This document shows, in pieces, positions 1 to 8,541 of a DNA stretch of 64,000 nucleotides. The first letter of the stretch is position 1. Each line of letters opens with the position of its first letter. A program made the translations under genes and the position numbers. The DNA is from Paenibacillus tengchongensis (GTDB taxonomy: Bacteria > Bacillota > Bacilli > Paenibacillales > Paenibacillaceae): contig NZ_WACP01000002.1 of the NCBI RefSeq assembly GCF_008973665.1, positions 558,001 through 622,000 of the forward strand, in the 5' to 3' direction. The notes under the pieces are model-generated. The model was not told the DNA's origin. It did not search any database and saw only the letters and a program-made list of their open reading frames with translations.

Positions 1-199
1 TATTGCACTGGGTGACATCGCGGTGCTTAAGGGCTCGCGTCCGGTTGCTTTTGACGAAGAGAAGGCGCTGCACTACCTGCAAAAGAGCGACACCGTGCTA
101 ATCACGGTTGCGTTGTCTGACGGAGACGGCCAGGCTACCGCATGGGGCTGCGACCTGACGTATGATTACGTGCGCATTAATGCCGCCTATCGTACCTGA
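1..199 (+). CDS. argJ: Glutamate N-acetyltransferase / N-acetylglutamate synthase ArgJ, 3' end
   Basis: Only the last 65 codons are present; the frame is open from the left edge and stops with TGA at 197-199. The tail has the typical C-terminal ArgJ pattern: I-A-L-G-D near the beginning, a stretch rich in small residues, then W-G-C-D-L-T-Y-D-Y-V and an ending I-N-A-A-Y-R-T. ArgJ moves the acetyl group from N-acetylornithine to glutamate in the cyclic arginine pathway. argB follows after 27 bases with its own ribosome binding site, the usual argC-J-B order, so argC should lie just left of the window. The call rests on the tail motif plus context. Confidence 0.9.
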   Translation, partial: IALGDIAVLKGSRPVAFDEEKALHYLQKSDTVLITVALSDGDGQATAWGCDLTYDYVRINAAYRT

Positions 200-226
200 T
201 CAGGCCGGGAGGAGGAGACTAACCCG

Positions 227-1027
227 ATGACACGTGAATTCATATCGGATGTATTTGTGATGAAGTGCGGAGGCAGCACACTGGCTGCTCTGCCGGATTC
301 ATTTTTTGAAGATTTACGGAAACTGCAGAGTGCAGGCGTTCAGCCTGTAATCGTCCATGGCGGCGGGCCGGCAATCTCCGGCAATCTGGAAAAGCTCGGG
401 ATCGAGAGCGGCTTCGTGAACGGCCTGCGGGTGACGACCGAGGAAGTGCTGGATGTGGTGGAGATGACGCTGGCCGGAAGCATCAACAAAGCGATTGTGC
501 GGCGTATCCAGGGCAGCGGCGGGCAGGCGCTGGGCTTATCCGGCGTAGACGGCAAGCTGATTACGGCACGCCCGGTGGCGAATGCCGACGAAGTGGGCCA
601 GGTCGGCGAAGTGACGGAAGTGAAGGCGGACATTATCGAAGGAATTCTGGCCTTGGGCTACATTCCGGTCATTGCCCCGATAGGTGTAGATGCCGGGGGA
701 CGGCGTTATAATATCAATGCGGATACAGCCGCCGGTGCAGTCGCTTCGTTCATAGCTTCGCCCAAAATGATTGTGGTGACCGACGTGCCGGGCATTATGC
801 GGACCATTGAAGGCGAGAAGAAGGTGCTGCCGTCCGTGACCGAAGCGGAAATCGAAGCGCTGATTGCCAGCGGAGAGATCTATGGCGGAATGATACCGAA
901 GGTGCGCGCGGCTATGGACTGCCTGCAGGGCAACGTCTCCGAAGTGGTGATTGTGGACGGCAAGGAGCCGCAGGTGCTCAGCCGGGTGCTGAACGGAGAG
1001 ACGATCGGGACGAGGATTGTGCGCTGA
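227..1027 (+). CDS. argB: Acetylglutamate kinase ArgB
   Basis: Cytoplasmic amino acid kinase that phosphorylates N-acetylglutamate, the second step of arginine synthesis. The 266-residue length fits the family. The N-terminal strand V-M-K-C-G-G-S carries the phosphate-binding lysine and glycines. V-H-G-G-G-P at about residues 43-48 is the second glycine-rich loop, and N-I-N-A-D-T-A-A-G near 163 is the conserved ATP/acetylglutamate site. The ATG at 227 lies about 9 bases after GGAGGAG, which decides the start. A GTG or ATG around 257-260 would give a shorter form but lacks a comparable site. It is followed by a 357-base spacer before argD, so the arg genes may not form one uninterrupted transcript. 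Confidence 0.97.
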   Translation: MTREFISDVFVMKCGGSTLAALPDSFFEDLRKLQSAGVQPVIVHGGGPAISGNLEKLGIESGFVNGLRVTTEEVLDVVEMTLAGSINKAIVRRIQGSGGQALGLSGVDGKLITARPVANADEVGQVGEVTEVKADIIEGILALGYIPVIAPIGVDAGGRRYNINADTAAGAVASFIASPKMIVVTDVPGIMRTIEGEKKVLPSVTEAEIEALIASGEIYGGMIPKVRAAMDCLQGNVSEVVIVDGKEPQVLSRVLNGETIGTRIVR

Positions 1028-1384
1028 AGGTGGATGCAAGCCGGGAGTGTCTACGGCGGGAAGCAGCCGGAGGCATTTTCCCGGAGTTATGCCTAGCCTC
1101 ATGAGTTACTCGGTTGTTCTAACATAAATAATTGGCTTATCGCATACTAATTTAGCCTGTTTTCCTGATTACGACGATCTAATTTGATTATCGCTACTTA
1201 ATTTAAGCGGTTTTAGTGTAACCATCCATTTTCCCCTATATTAAGTGGCGGTTATCCAACTAATTCTGTGAAGCCTGGCATTAAGGTGAAGTTAGTTTGC
1301 GATTCTCCAACTATACAGATTGGCCTTATTAAAATTACAGCCCTGGCGGATTACCGCAGCGGCATGGTGGGAGAGTGACTAAGA
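1028..1384. other. argB-argD spacer, AT-rich and repeat-like, no gene
   Basis: No open frame with a ribosome binding site is visible. From about 1110 to 1345 the base composition turns sharply AT-rich. Loosely similar blocks recur: TAATTTAGCCTGTTTT near 1149, CTAATTTGATTATCGC near 1179, TTAATTTAAGCGGTTTT near 1200, and TATTAAGTGGCGGTTA near 1239. The spacing of about 30-40 bases suggests a degenerate tandem arrangement or a dispersed intergenic repeat. The last bases hold the argD ribosome binding site (GGGAGAG near 1369). Any arginine-repressor box here would be speculative. Confidence 0.5.
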
Positions 1385-2668
1385 ATGAGTGAGCTTACAC
1401 AGGCGGAAAAAGATTCTTTGACAGGGGAGCCGCAGACACGCCGCGTACATACGGAAGCGCAGGAGGCCGCTCCTGCCAAGCTGAGTGCGGTATTTCCGTC
1501 CTACGCCAGGTATGATCTCAGCCTGGTTAAAGGCCAGGGCAGCTGGGTCTGGGACGACCAGGGCAATAAGTACCTGGATTTCATGTGCGGCCTGGCTGTA
1601 ACGAGCCTCGGGCATGCCCCGGAGAAGGTTGGCGCGAAGCTGAAGGCGCAGATCGATACGCTGTGGCATGTGTCGAACCTGTTCCATATTCCGGGACAGG
1701 ACCGTGTAGCGAAGCTGCTGACTGACAATAGCTGCGCTGATCAGGTCTTCTTCTGCAACAGCGGGGCGGAAGCGAATGAGGCGGCGATCAAGCTGGCCCG
1801 CCGCTACCATCAGAAGGTAAAGGGGACCGGACGCTACGAGGTGATTACCTTCGAGCAATCCTTCCACGGACGCACGCTGGCGACGCTGACGGCTACCGGG
1901 CAGCAAAAGGTCAAGGAAGGCTTCCTGCCGCTGCCGCAGGGCTTCAAGACGGTGCCACTGCACGATCTCGGCGCGCTCAAAGCCGCCATTAACGAGAATA
2001 CAGCAGCGATCATGCTGGAGATGATACTGGCGGAAGGCGGCGTGCTGGTCGTAGAGCAGGACTTCCTGGATGCCGTGGTGGCGTTATGCGAGGAGCATGG
2101 CCTGCTGCTGATCGTCGACGAGGTGCAGACCGGTATGGGCCGTACGGGCAAGCTGTTCGCGCATCAGCACTACGGCATTGAGCCGGATATCTTCACGCTG
2201 GCGAAGGGCGTGGCGAGCGGCTTCCCGGCAGGTGTGATGCTGGGCAAGGGATATCTACGCGAAGCGTTCAGTCCCGGCAGCCACGCCAGCACCTTCGGCG
2301 GTACACCGCTGGCAACTGCGGTTATGGAAGCGACGATCGAGACCATGCTCGAAGACAAGCTGCCGGAGCGCGCCGAAGAGATGGGTGAGTACCTGCGCGG
2401 ACTGCTGCGGGAGAAGCTGGCGGATACGTCTTTTGTGCAGGAGGTGCGCGGCAAAGGTCTGCTGATCGGCATCGAATGCGCGGGGCCGGTCAGCGACATT
2501 ATCCTCGCCGGACAGAAGCAGGGCCTCTTGTTCGTTCAGGCCGGCCCGAACGTCATCCGGCTGCTGCCGAATCTGTACGTGAGCAAGGAGGAGATTCACC
2601 TGGCGGTGGACATCCTCGAACAACTCATTCATACTTATGCTAACAAAAAAGACGGGGAGGCACATTGA
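1385..2668 (+). CDS. argD: Acetylornithine aminotransferase ArgD
   Basis: PLP-dependent class III aminotransferase that converts N-acetylglutamate semialdehyde to N-acetylornithine. The core motifs are clear. N-S-G-A-E-A-N-E-A-A at about 125-134 binds cofactor phosphate, L-L-I-V-D-E-V-Q-T-G at 241-250 holds the PLP-contacting aspartate, and the Schiff-base lysine is K274 in T-L-A-K-G. At 427 residues it is about 30 longer than typical ArgD. The extra length is a hydrophilic N-terminal tail (residues 1-30) before the conserved A-V-F-P-S-Y start. The ATG at 1385 follows GGGAGAG by about 9 bases, so the tail is probably translated. Its stop overlaps the argF start by one base. Confidence 0.95.
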   Translation: MSELTQAEKDSLTGEPQTRRVHTEAQEAAPAKLSAVFPSYARYDLSLVKGQGSWVWDDQGNKYLDFMCGLAVTSLGHAPEKVGAKLKAQIDTLWHVSNLFHIPGQDRVAKLLTDNSCADQVFFCNSGAEANEAAIKLARRYHQKVKGTGRYEVITFEQSFHGRTLATLTATGQQKVKEGFLPLPQGFKTVPLHDLGALKAAINENTAAIMLEMILAEGGVLVVEQDFLDAVVALCEEHGLLLIVDEVQTGMGRTGKLFAHQHYGIEPDIFTLAKGVASGFPAGVMLGKGYLREAFSPGSHASTFGGTPLATAVMEATIETMLEDKLPERAEEMGEYLRGLLREKLADTSFVQEVRGKGLLIGIECAGPVSDIILAGQKQGLLFVQAGPNVIRLLPNLYVSKEEIHLAVDILEQLIHTYANKKDGEAH

Positions 2669-3636
2669 TGAGCCAGAGTGTACACAGCGGCGCGGATAAG
2701 ATTGCGGAGCAGCTGAAAGGCCGCGATCTGCTGGAACTGAACGATTACAGCCCGGAGGAGATCACCTACCTGATCGAATTGGCCATTGAACTGAAACGCA
2801 AGCAGAAGAGCGGTGAGGTATACCAGCCGCTGAAGGGAAAGACGATCGGTCTGATTTTTGAAAAATCCTCCACCCGCACCCGCGTATCGTTTGAAGTCGG
2901 AATGTACCAGCTTGGCGGCCATGCCTTGTTCCTGAGCAAGAACGACATCCAGCTCGGACGCGGCGAGACGGTCGGCGATACGGCGCAGGTGATGTCGCGG
3001 TATCTGGACGGCATCATGATCCGCACCTTCGGCCATGACAAGGTCGAGGAGCTGGCCCGCTATGCGACAGTGCCTGTTATTAACGGCCTCAGTGACTCGG
3101 CACATCCTTGCCAAGTGCTGGCTGACTATCAGACGGTATATGAGCATAAGGGCAAGCTCAAGGGCCTCAAGCTCGCCTATATCGGAGACGGCAACAACAT
3201 GGCCCACTCCCTGATGATCGGCGGCGCCAAGCTGGGTGTGTATGTGGCCATTGCCAGCCCGGAAGGGTATGAGCCGGACCCGGCTGTTGTAGCGGAGGCC
3301 CAGGCCATCGCCCAGGAGAACGGGTCCACGATTACCGTCACCCGCAGCCCGCAGGAAGCGGTGCAGGATGCCGATGTTATCTACACCGATGTGTGGGCGA
3401 GCATGGGCTTTGAAGCCGAGCAGAAAGCGCGCGAGGTTGCTTTTAAGGATTATCAAGTGAACGAAGAGCTGGTGAAGGGCGCGAAGAGCGACTTCTTGTT
3501 CCTGCACTGCCTGCCGGCCCACCGCGAGGAAGAGGTCAGCACCGGGGTCATCGACGGCCCGAACTCGGTCATCTTCGATCAGGCGGAGAACCGCTTGCAC
3601 GCCCAAAAGGCGTTGATGGCGGCCCTGATGGGCTAA
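2668..3636 (+). CDS. argF: Ornithine carbamoyltransferase ArgF
   Basis: Makes citrulline from ornithine and carbamoyl phosphate; 322 residues, the usual length. The carbamoyl phosphate loop S-T-R-T-R is near residues 63-67, H-P-C-Q-V-L-A-D near 142-149, and the ornithine-binding cysteine motif L-H-C-L-P-A-H-R near 280-287. The ATG at 2668 shares its A with the TGA of argD and sits 7 bases after GGGGAGG, indicating translational coupling. A TTG three bases earlier is less likely. Catabolic and anabolic enzymes are alike in sequence; the biosynthetic cluster favours ArgF. Confidence 0.96.
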   Translation: MSQSVHSGADKIAEQLKGRDLLELNDYSPEEITYLIELAIELKRKQKSGEVYQPLKGKTIGLIFEKSSTRTRVSFEVGMYQLGGHALFLSKNDIQLGRGETVGDTAQVMSRYLDGIMIRTFGHDKVEELARYATVPVINGLSDSAHPCQVLADYQTVYEHKGKLKGLKLAYIGDGNNMAHSLMIGGAKLGVYVAIASPEGYEPDPAVVAEAQAIAQENGSTITVTRSPQEAVQDADVIYTDVWASMGFEAEQKAREVAFKDYQVNEELVKGAKSDFLFLHCLPAHREEEVSTGVIDGPNSVIFDQAENRLHAQKALMAALMG

Positions 3637-3921
3637 GGCAATTAAAGAATTATATTAAATAAAAATATAAATAGGCTGGGGTTTAAAAGTAAGCGATGGA
3701 ATCCTGGTAGTAGTAACGCAGAGAAAGTTTGAAACTGGAGGAGCGTTAGCGTCCGCCTTTGTCTCCCGAGTTTTATCCGCCAATAGCGGCCAAATTCCAA
3801 AAACTTGGAGACAACAGCGGCCGGAAGTTCAAACATTTCGCGGAGTTGCGGTTATTACCAGGGTTCTATGAGCAGACTTTTCATACCCAGCCTACCCCCC
3901 ACGAAAGGAAGTAGCAATCCC
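3637..3921. repeat. argF-argG spacer with nested palindromic element
   Basis: Directly visible are an AT-rich inverted repeat (TATATT...AATATA, about 3650-3670) and a nested palindrome at 3753-3820. The outer arms are CCGC (3753-3756) plus TGTCTCC (3760-3766), pairing with GGAGACA (3807-3813) plus GCGG (3817-3820). They enclose an inner hairpin CCGC-CAATA-GCGG (3777-3789). The element continues with a GC-rich stretch to about 3870. No gene fits: an in-frame extension of argG runs through this DNA but lacks a ribosome binding site. The layout suggests a dispersed intergenic repeat; copy number cannot be tested here. Confidence 0.6.
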
Positions 3922-5160
3922 ATGGCAAAAGAAAAAATCGTACTCGCCTATTCCGGCGGTCTGGATACCTCGGTAATCCTCAAATGGCTGAAGGAGACCT
4001 ATGACGCCGAGATCATCGCCTTCACCGCAGATATCGGCCAGAAGGAAGAGCTGGAGGGCCTGGAGGAAAAAGCGCTGGCCACCGGCGCCTCGAAAGTATA
4101 CATCGACGACCTTCGCGACGAGTTCGCGAACGACTTCATCTATCCGATGTTCCAGGCGGGCGCCTTGTATGAAGGGCAATACCTGCTCGGCACCAGCATT
4201 GCCCGTCCGCTGATCGCCAAGCGGATGGTCGACATCGCCATTGCCGAAGGCGCCACGGCGATTGCCCACGGCGCGACCGGCAAGGGCAATGATCAGGTGC
4301 GCTTCGAGCTGAACGCGGCTGCGCTGTCCCCAAGCATCAAGGTGATTGCTCCTTGGCGTCTGGAAGAGTTCCGCACTCAGTTTCCGGGCCGGGCCGAGAT
4401 GATCGCCTACGCTGAAGCCAACGGCATTCCGGTACAGGCATCGGCAGCCAAGCCGTATTCCATGGACCGCAACCTGCTGCACATCAGCTATGAGAGCGGT
4501 ATGCTGGAAGACCCGTGGTTTGATCCAAGCGCACCGGAGAACAAGAGCATGTTCCTGCTCAGCAACGCTCCGGAGGACGCACCGGATGAAGCGGAATACC
4601 TGGAGCTTGAATTCTTCCAGGGTAACTGCGTGGCGCTGAACGGCGAAGCGCTGACTCCGCTCCAGGTCATGGAGAAGCTGAACGAGCTGGGCGGCAAGCA
4701 CGGCATCGGGCGCGTTGACATGGTGGAGAACCGTTTTGTCGGCATGAAGAGCCGCGGCGTGTATGAGACGCCGGGCGGTACCATTCTGTTCACGGCTCAC
4801 CGCAAAATGGAGTCCATCACCATGGACCGCGAAGTGATGAACCTGCGCGACAGCCTGATTACCCGCTACAGCTCGCTCGTGTACAACGGCTTCTGGTTCG
4901 CTCCGGAGCGCCTGGCGCTGCAGGCGCTGGTAACCGAGAGCCAGAAGAACGTGACCGGTACCGTGCGTGTGAAGCTGTACAAGGGCAATATCATCGGCGC
5001 TGGCGTGAAGAGTCCGGTCAGCCTGTACAATCCGGATATCGCGACCATGGAAGCCGATCCGACGCAGGCGTACGACCAGGGCGACGCTACCGGCTTTATC
5101 CGTCTGAACGCGCTGCGTTTGAAGGTGTCGGCAGGCGTGGCGGAATCGAACCATCAATAA
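3922..5160 (+). CDS. argG: Argininosuccinate synthase ArgG
   Basis: Condenses citrulline and aspartate with ATP to argininosuccinate. The start is set at ATG 3922, 12 bases after GAAAGGA. It gives the conserved beginning [17 protein letters not shown], which is the ATP pyrophosphatase loop, and a 412-residue protein of normal length. An upstream in-frame extension to 3805 would add 39 residues unlike the family. [12 protein letters not shown] near residues 116-127 is the citrulline/aspartate site. argH follows after 114 bases containing a GC-rich hairpin. Confidence 0.97.
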   Translation: MAKEKIVLAYSGGLDTSVILKWLKETYDAEIIAFTADIGQKEELEGLEEKALATGASKVYIDDLRDEFANDFIYPMFQAGALYEGQYLLGTSIARPLIAKRMVDIAIAEGATAIAHGATGKGNDQVRFELNAAALSPSIKVIAPWRLEEFRTQFPGRAEMIAYAEANGIPVQASAAKPYSMDRNLLHISYESGMLEDPWFDPSAPENKSMFLLSNAPEDAPDEAEYLELEFFQGNCVALNGEALTPLQVMEKLNELGGKHGIGRVDMVENRFVGMKSRGVYETPGGTILFTAHRKMESITMDREVMNLRDSLITRYSSLVYNGFWFAPERLALQALVTESQKNVTGTVRVKLYKGNIIGAGVKSPVSLYNPDIATMEADPTQAYDQGDATGFIRLNALRLKVSAGVAESNHQ

Positions 5161-5204
5161 ATCGTCCAGAGCAGGGCGATATCATAGCACCCAATATTAT
5201 GCGA

Positions 5205-5256
5205 CAACCGAAGGCCGTTCCTCCCGCCGGGACAGGAGCGGCCCTTCTGGCGTCTA
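5205..5256 (+). other. GC-rich hairpin in the argG-argH gap
   Basis: AAGGCCGTTCCT (about 5210-5221) can pair with AGGAGCGGCCCTT (about 5234-5246) around the loop CCCGCCGGGAC, with one bulge and one G-U pair. No T-run follows, so it is more likely an RNA stability or processing element, or a weak attenuator, than a full terminator. The argH ribosome binding site starts about 14 bases later. Confidence 0.45.
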
Positions 5257-5274
5257 TCGAGGAGGAGTCATCCA

Positions 5275-6690
5275 GTGAGCAAGCTGTGGGGCGGAAGATT
5301 TACCAAAGGAACCAACAAGCTGGTGGAGGAGTATACGGCATCCATCGGGTTCGACCAGGCTCTGGCGGAGGAGGATGTACAGGGCAGTCTGGCCCATGTA
5401 ACGATGCTGGGCAAATGCGGCATTCTGCCGCAGGAGGATGTGGAGACGATCAAGGCCGGACTGAACAAGGTGCTGGCCAAGGTGCGCGCGGGCGAAATTG
5501 AATTCTCCGTCTCCGATGAAGACATCCACATGAATATCGAAAAAAACCTGATCGAAGAGATCGGCCCGGTCGGCGGCAAGCTGCATACCGGACGTAGCCG
5601 CAACGACCAGGTGGCGACAGATATGCACCTGTATCTGCGTAACCGCGTTGTGGAGCTGACGGGTCTGCTGCATGAGCTGCAAGGCGCGCTGATCACCCAG
5701 GCCAAGGACAATGTAGAGACGATTGTGCCGGGCTACACGCATCTGCAGCGGGCGCAGCCGATCCTGTTCGCCCATCATCTGCTGGCTTATGTCTCGATGT
5801 TCCGCCGCGACGCGGAGCGTCTGACCGACAGCTACAAACGGATCAACGTGCTGCCGCTGGGCGCAGGTGCTCTCGCCGGAACGACCTTCCCGATTGACCG
5901 CCATTTTGTGGCGGAGCAGCTCGGTTTTGACGGCGTGTATGAGAACAGCCTCGATGCGGTAAGCGACCGTGATTTTATCGTCGAATTCCTGGCGAACGCC
6001 TCGCTGATCATGACCCACCTCTCCCGGCTCAGTGAAGAGCTCGTGCTGTGGAGCAGCACGGAATTCAGCTTCGTGGAGCTGGACGACGCCTTCTGCACCG
6101 GCAGCAGCATCATGCCGCAGAAGAAGAACCCGGACGTGCCGGAGCTGGTGCGCGGTAAGACCGGCCGGGTCTACGGCAATCTGGTCGGCCTTCTGACCGT
6201 GCTGAAGTCACTGCCGTTGGCGTACAACAAGGATATGCAGGAAGACAAGGAAGGCATGTTCGATACGGTGGCTACCCTGACGGGAGCGCTGCAGCTGTTC
6301 GCCCCAATGATCGCGACGATGAAGGTCAACAAAGGCCGGATGCGCGAAGCGGTGAACACGGACTTCTCCAACGCTACAGACATCGCCGATTTCCTGGTCG
6401 GCAAAGGCCTGCCGTTCCGCCAAGCCCACGAAGTCATCGGCAAAACCGTGCTCTACTGCATCAACGAAGGCAAATTCCTGCTCGACCTCAGCCTGGATGA
6501 ATTCAAGCAGTTCTCCCCGCTGTTCGACGAGCAGATTTACGCGGTGCTGCAGCCTGAGGCTGTCGTGAACGCGCGCAACGTATATGGCGGTACGGCTACC
6601 GTTCAGGTGAAGGCGGCCATTGAGCGTGCGGAAGCGGCGCTGCAGGAAGCGGGGAAATGGGTGGCCGGGCAGGGTGGCTCCAAAGCGTAA
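5275..6690 (+). CDS. argH: Argininosuccinate lyase ArgH
   Basis: Last step of arginine synthesis, splitting argininosuccinate into arginine and fumarate. It belongs to the fumarase/aspartase superfamily; 471 residues is normal. The signature [12 protein letters not shown] lies near residues 280-291 and holds the catalytic serine loop. H-T-G-R-S-R-N-D-Q near 106-114 and T-H-L-Q-R-A-Q-P near 157-164 are the other two conserved regions. The start is GTG at 5275, 8 bases after GAGGAGGAG, and gives the canonical M-S-K-L-W-G-G-R-F. It is the last arg gene, followed by a strong hairpin terminator. Confidence 0.97.
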   Translation: MSKLWGGRFTKGTNKLVEEYTASIGFDQALAEEDVQGSLAHVTMLGKCGILPQEDVETIKAGLNKVLAKVRAGEIEFSVSDEDIHMNIEKNLIEEIGPVGGKLHTGRSRNDQVATDMHLYLRNRVVELTGLLHELQGALITQAKDNVETIVPGYTHLQRAQPILFAHHLLAYVSMFRRDAERLTDSYKRINVLPLGAGALAGTTFPIDRHFVAEQLGFDGVYENSLDAVSDRDFIVEFLANASLIMTHLSRLSEELVLWSSTEFSFVELDDAFCTGSSIMPQKKNPDVPELVRGKTGRVYGNLVGLLTVLKSLPLAYNKDMQEDKEGMFDTVATLTGALQLFAPMIATMKVNKGRMREAVNTDFSNATDIADFLVGKGLPFRQAHEVIGKTVLYCINEGKFLLDLSLDEFKQFSPLFDEQIYAVLQPEAVVNARNVYGGTATVQVKAAIERAEAALQEAGKWVAGQGGSKA

Positions 6691-6710
6691 CCGGTTATAG
6701 ATATAAAATA

Positions 6711-6815
6711 AGACTGCATTCCTGCGAATCCTGTAAAGCATCCTCATCCGGTAGACACAGTCTACCATTGAAGGGATGCCATGGGGATAAGCTACAGAAT
6801 GCAGTCTTTCTTTTT
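6711..6815 (+). terminator. Compound hairpin terminator after argH
   Basis: A perfect 11-base-pair outer stem pairs AGACTGCATTC (6711-6721) with GAATGCAGTCT (6797-6807), followed by TTTCTTTTT. Inside are GCATCC (6738-6743) with GGATGC (6774-6779), and a 7-base-pair hairpin GGTAGAC/GTCTACC (6750-6756 and 6760-6766) with a 3-base loop. The T-run makes it a rho-independent terminator for the arg transcript. The elaborate interior, about 75 bases, is unusual for a plain terminator. Confidence 0.8.
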
Positions 6816-6942
6816 ATGGCTGACGGCAGATCTTTGTAATGGTTCTATTACTGCGATTGAGAGCGCTTTTTCAATAACAAGGGGTTGGTCCATTCCGTGC
6901 CTGAATCGTTAGATTACCTCTACAGCAGAAACTAGGTTGGTC

Positions 6943-7734
6943 TTAAACCTGCTTCTTTAACGGCAGCCAGGCCAGAACATCGCGGATTTTGGCGTCCCAA
7001 TAGCCCCATTCGTGTTCTCCGGGTCCTTCGTCGTAAGTCAGGGACAGGGAGGTGTCAGCACAGGCCTGACGGAACACCTGATTGTCCTGGTACAGGAAAT
7101 CCTCGGTTCCGCAGCATTGATAGAGCAGCGGCTTCGGCCCCTGCGAGCGGTCCAGCTCCTTCAGCAGCCACAGCAGGTCTTCCGGTGTTCCGGCAATATC
7201 GTCCTCGCCAAAAATCCGCTTATACTCCACGCTCTTCTGCGTCTTGTCTTCCCAGTTCATGAAATGATGCGCCATATCGAGCGCGCCCGACAAGCTTGCC
7301 GCTGCGGCGAACATCTCCGGCTTGCGCAAGCCCAGCTTAAAGGCACCATACCCGCCCATCGACAGTCCGGCCACAAAATTGTCCTCACGCTTCGCCGACA
7401 ATGGGAAGAATGAACGCGCCAGCGCCGGCAGTTCCTCGCTGATGAACGTCCAATATTTCCCGCCCTGGTGCATATCCGTGTAGAAGCCCCGGTGCACCTG
7501 CGGCATAACCACAGCAATCCCCATGGAAGCCACGTACCGCTCAATGGACGTCCGGCGCAGCCAGATCGAGTCGTCGTCCGATAAACCGTGCAACAGATAG
7601 AGCGTCGGATGCAGCTCTCCCCGCACCACGTTGTCCAGTCCAATCTGCGTTGTCGTCTGCTGCGGCAGAATCACCGTCATCGACGTACTCAACCCGAGCA
7701 CTTCAGAATAAAACCTGCATTCCATTAAAGCCAT
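6943..7734 (-). CDS. Alpha/beta hydrolase, esterase D / tributyrin-esterase family
   Basis: A 263-residue cytoplasmic serine esterase. L-Y-L-L-H-G near residues 45-50 is the oxyanion-hole strand. G-L-S-M-G-G at 123-128 is the nucleophile elbow with S125, and G-E-H-E-W near the end supplies the likely catalytic histidine. The N-terminal half resembles S-formylglutathione hydrolase and the EstA-type esterases of Firmicutes. The true substrate cannot be read from sequence. The ATG at 7734 follows GGGAGGAG by about 9 bases. It stands alone, converging on argH. Confidence 0.85.
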   Translation of the reverse strand: MALMECRFYSEVLGLSTSMTVILPQQTTTQIGLDNVVRGELHPTLYLLHGLSDDDSIWLRRTSIERYVASMGIAVVMPQVHRGFYTDMHQGGKYWTFISEELPALARSFFPLSAKREDNFVAGLSMGGYGAFKLGLRKPEMFAAAASLSGALDMAHHFMNWEDKTQKSVEYKRIFGEDDIAGTPEDLLWLLKELDRSQGPKPLLYQCCGTEDFLYQDNQVFRQACADTSLSLTYDEGPGEHEWGYWDAKIRDVLAWLPLKKQV

Positions 7735-7851
7735 TAATAGTCTCCTCCCTTCATCTAGTCAGCACAAATGATATCACACCCCGAAACCGATATATAGTAT
7801 AGAAAACTGCTGGATTTCCACGAATGATGCCGGATTTCTTCGTCTGCGGGA

Positions 7852-7881
7852 TTGCTGGGTCTTCAGGGGAAAGAATATAAT
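7852..7881 (+). promoter_or_regulatory. Candidate sigma-A promoter of the minor pilin genes
   Basis: TTGCTG at 7852-7857 and TATAAT at 7876-7881 are separated by 18 bases, about 40 bases before the first prepilin start. The -10 is perfect and the -35 matches four of six positions. It would drive the three-gene block 7921-10940. Confidence 0.6.
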
Positions 7882-7920
7882 GGAAGTAGGTAGAAAGAAT
7901 CAGTGATAGGAGCGAACGGA

Positions 7921-8541
7921 ATGCGGAAAGAAGGTTACACACGGCGGCGAAGCCGGACGGGTTGTGAAGAGTTTACAGCGCATCCGGACCGGTTGCGGGG
8001 ACAAGGTGGCTTTACCCTGATCGAGGTTTTAGCGGCAATCGTCATTCTGTCGATTGTCTCCCTGGTGTTGACCTCCTATTTTACCAATGCCATGTCCTAT
8101 TCCAAGTCGAACCAGAACAAGACGATCATGGTCAATCTGGCGCGGAACGCGCTTTTTTATATGGAGAAGCAGGATTTTGCCAAAATGCAGGAATTCTTCG
8201 TGACGGATGGCCATACGCTTTCTGCCGATGAGTGCCGAATTGGTACATGTGGAGATAAAAGCAACCCCGAAGATCCATACGAGCAGGCTTTTAACACCGA
8301 GGCACTCGCTTATGTCTTGCATCCTACAGTGAACGGTATTAACTATAGTATTAACGTCATTTATCAAAAGGATTTATTGGAAGATTCAAAATCAGAGGAA
8401 ACAAAGGCTGATGAAATAGATAGAGCGGCTATCCGTGATTATCTGCTTCCGGTCATGGTGGTGGTGAATCGAGATTCGGGAGGCGGGCCGTCCGCACCGG
8501 TAGAGGTGGAGGGATATATCAGCAATGAAGATATTCGCTAA
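7921..8541 (+). CDS. Type IV prepilin-like minor pilin (PilV/GspI type)
   Basis: A 206-residue protein with a basic 30-residue leader ending G-G, then F-T-L-I-E-V-L-A-A-I-V-I-L. This is the prepilin peptidase site (cut after G30, with the essential glutamate at mature position 5) and the hydrophobic assembly helix. The globular domain has two cysteines near residues 98-103. The ATG at 7921 is 8 bases after ATAGGAG; a GTG at 7903 lies before that site and is rejected. The leader is long for the class. Its end overlaps the next prepilin gene by 17 bases. The role, minor pilin priming or decorating the pilus, is inferred from the motif and neighbours. Confidence 0.85.
   Translation: MRKEGYTRRRSRTGCEEFTAHPDRLRGQGGFTLIEVLAAIVILSIVSLVLTSYFTNAMSYSKSNQNKTIMVNLARNALFYMEKQDFAKMQEFFVTDGHTLSADECRIGTCGDKSNPEDPYEQAFNTEALAYVLHPTVNGINYSINVIYQKDLLEDSKSEETKADEIDRAAIRDYLLPVMVVVNRDSGGGPSAPVEVEGYISNEDIR

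Noticed and set aside
1110..1135. Arginine-repressor (ARG) box before argD
   Set aside because: CATAAATAATTGG shares only part of the Bacillus ARG box and no second half-site is placed correctly; too weak to annotate.
3892..5157. 421-codon open frame on the minus strand across argG
   Set aside because: It mirrors the argG frame in GC-rich codons, has no ribosome binding site, and its translation is rich in H, R, Q and A as expected of a shadow. argG itself is unambiguous.
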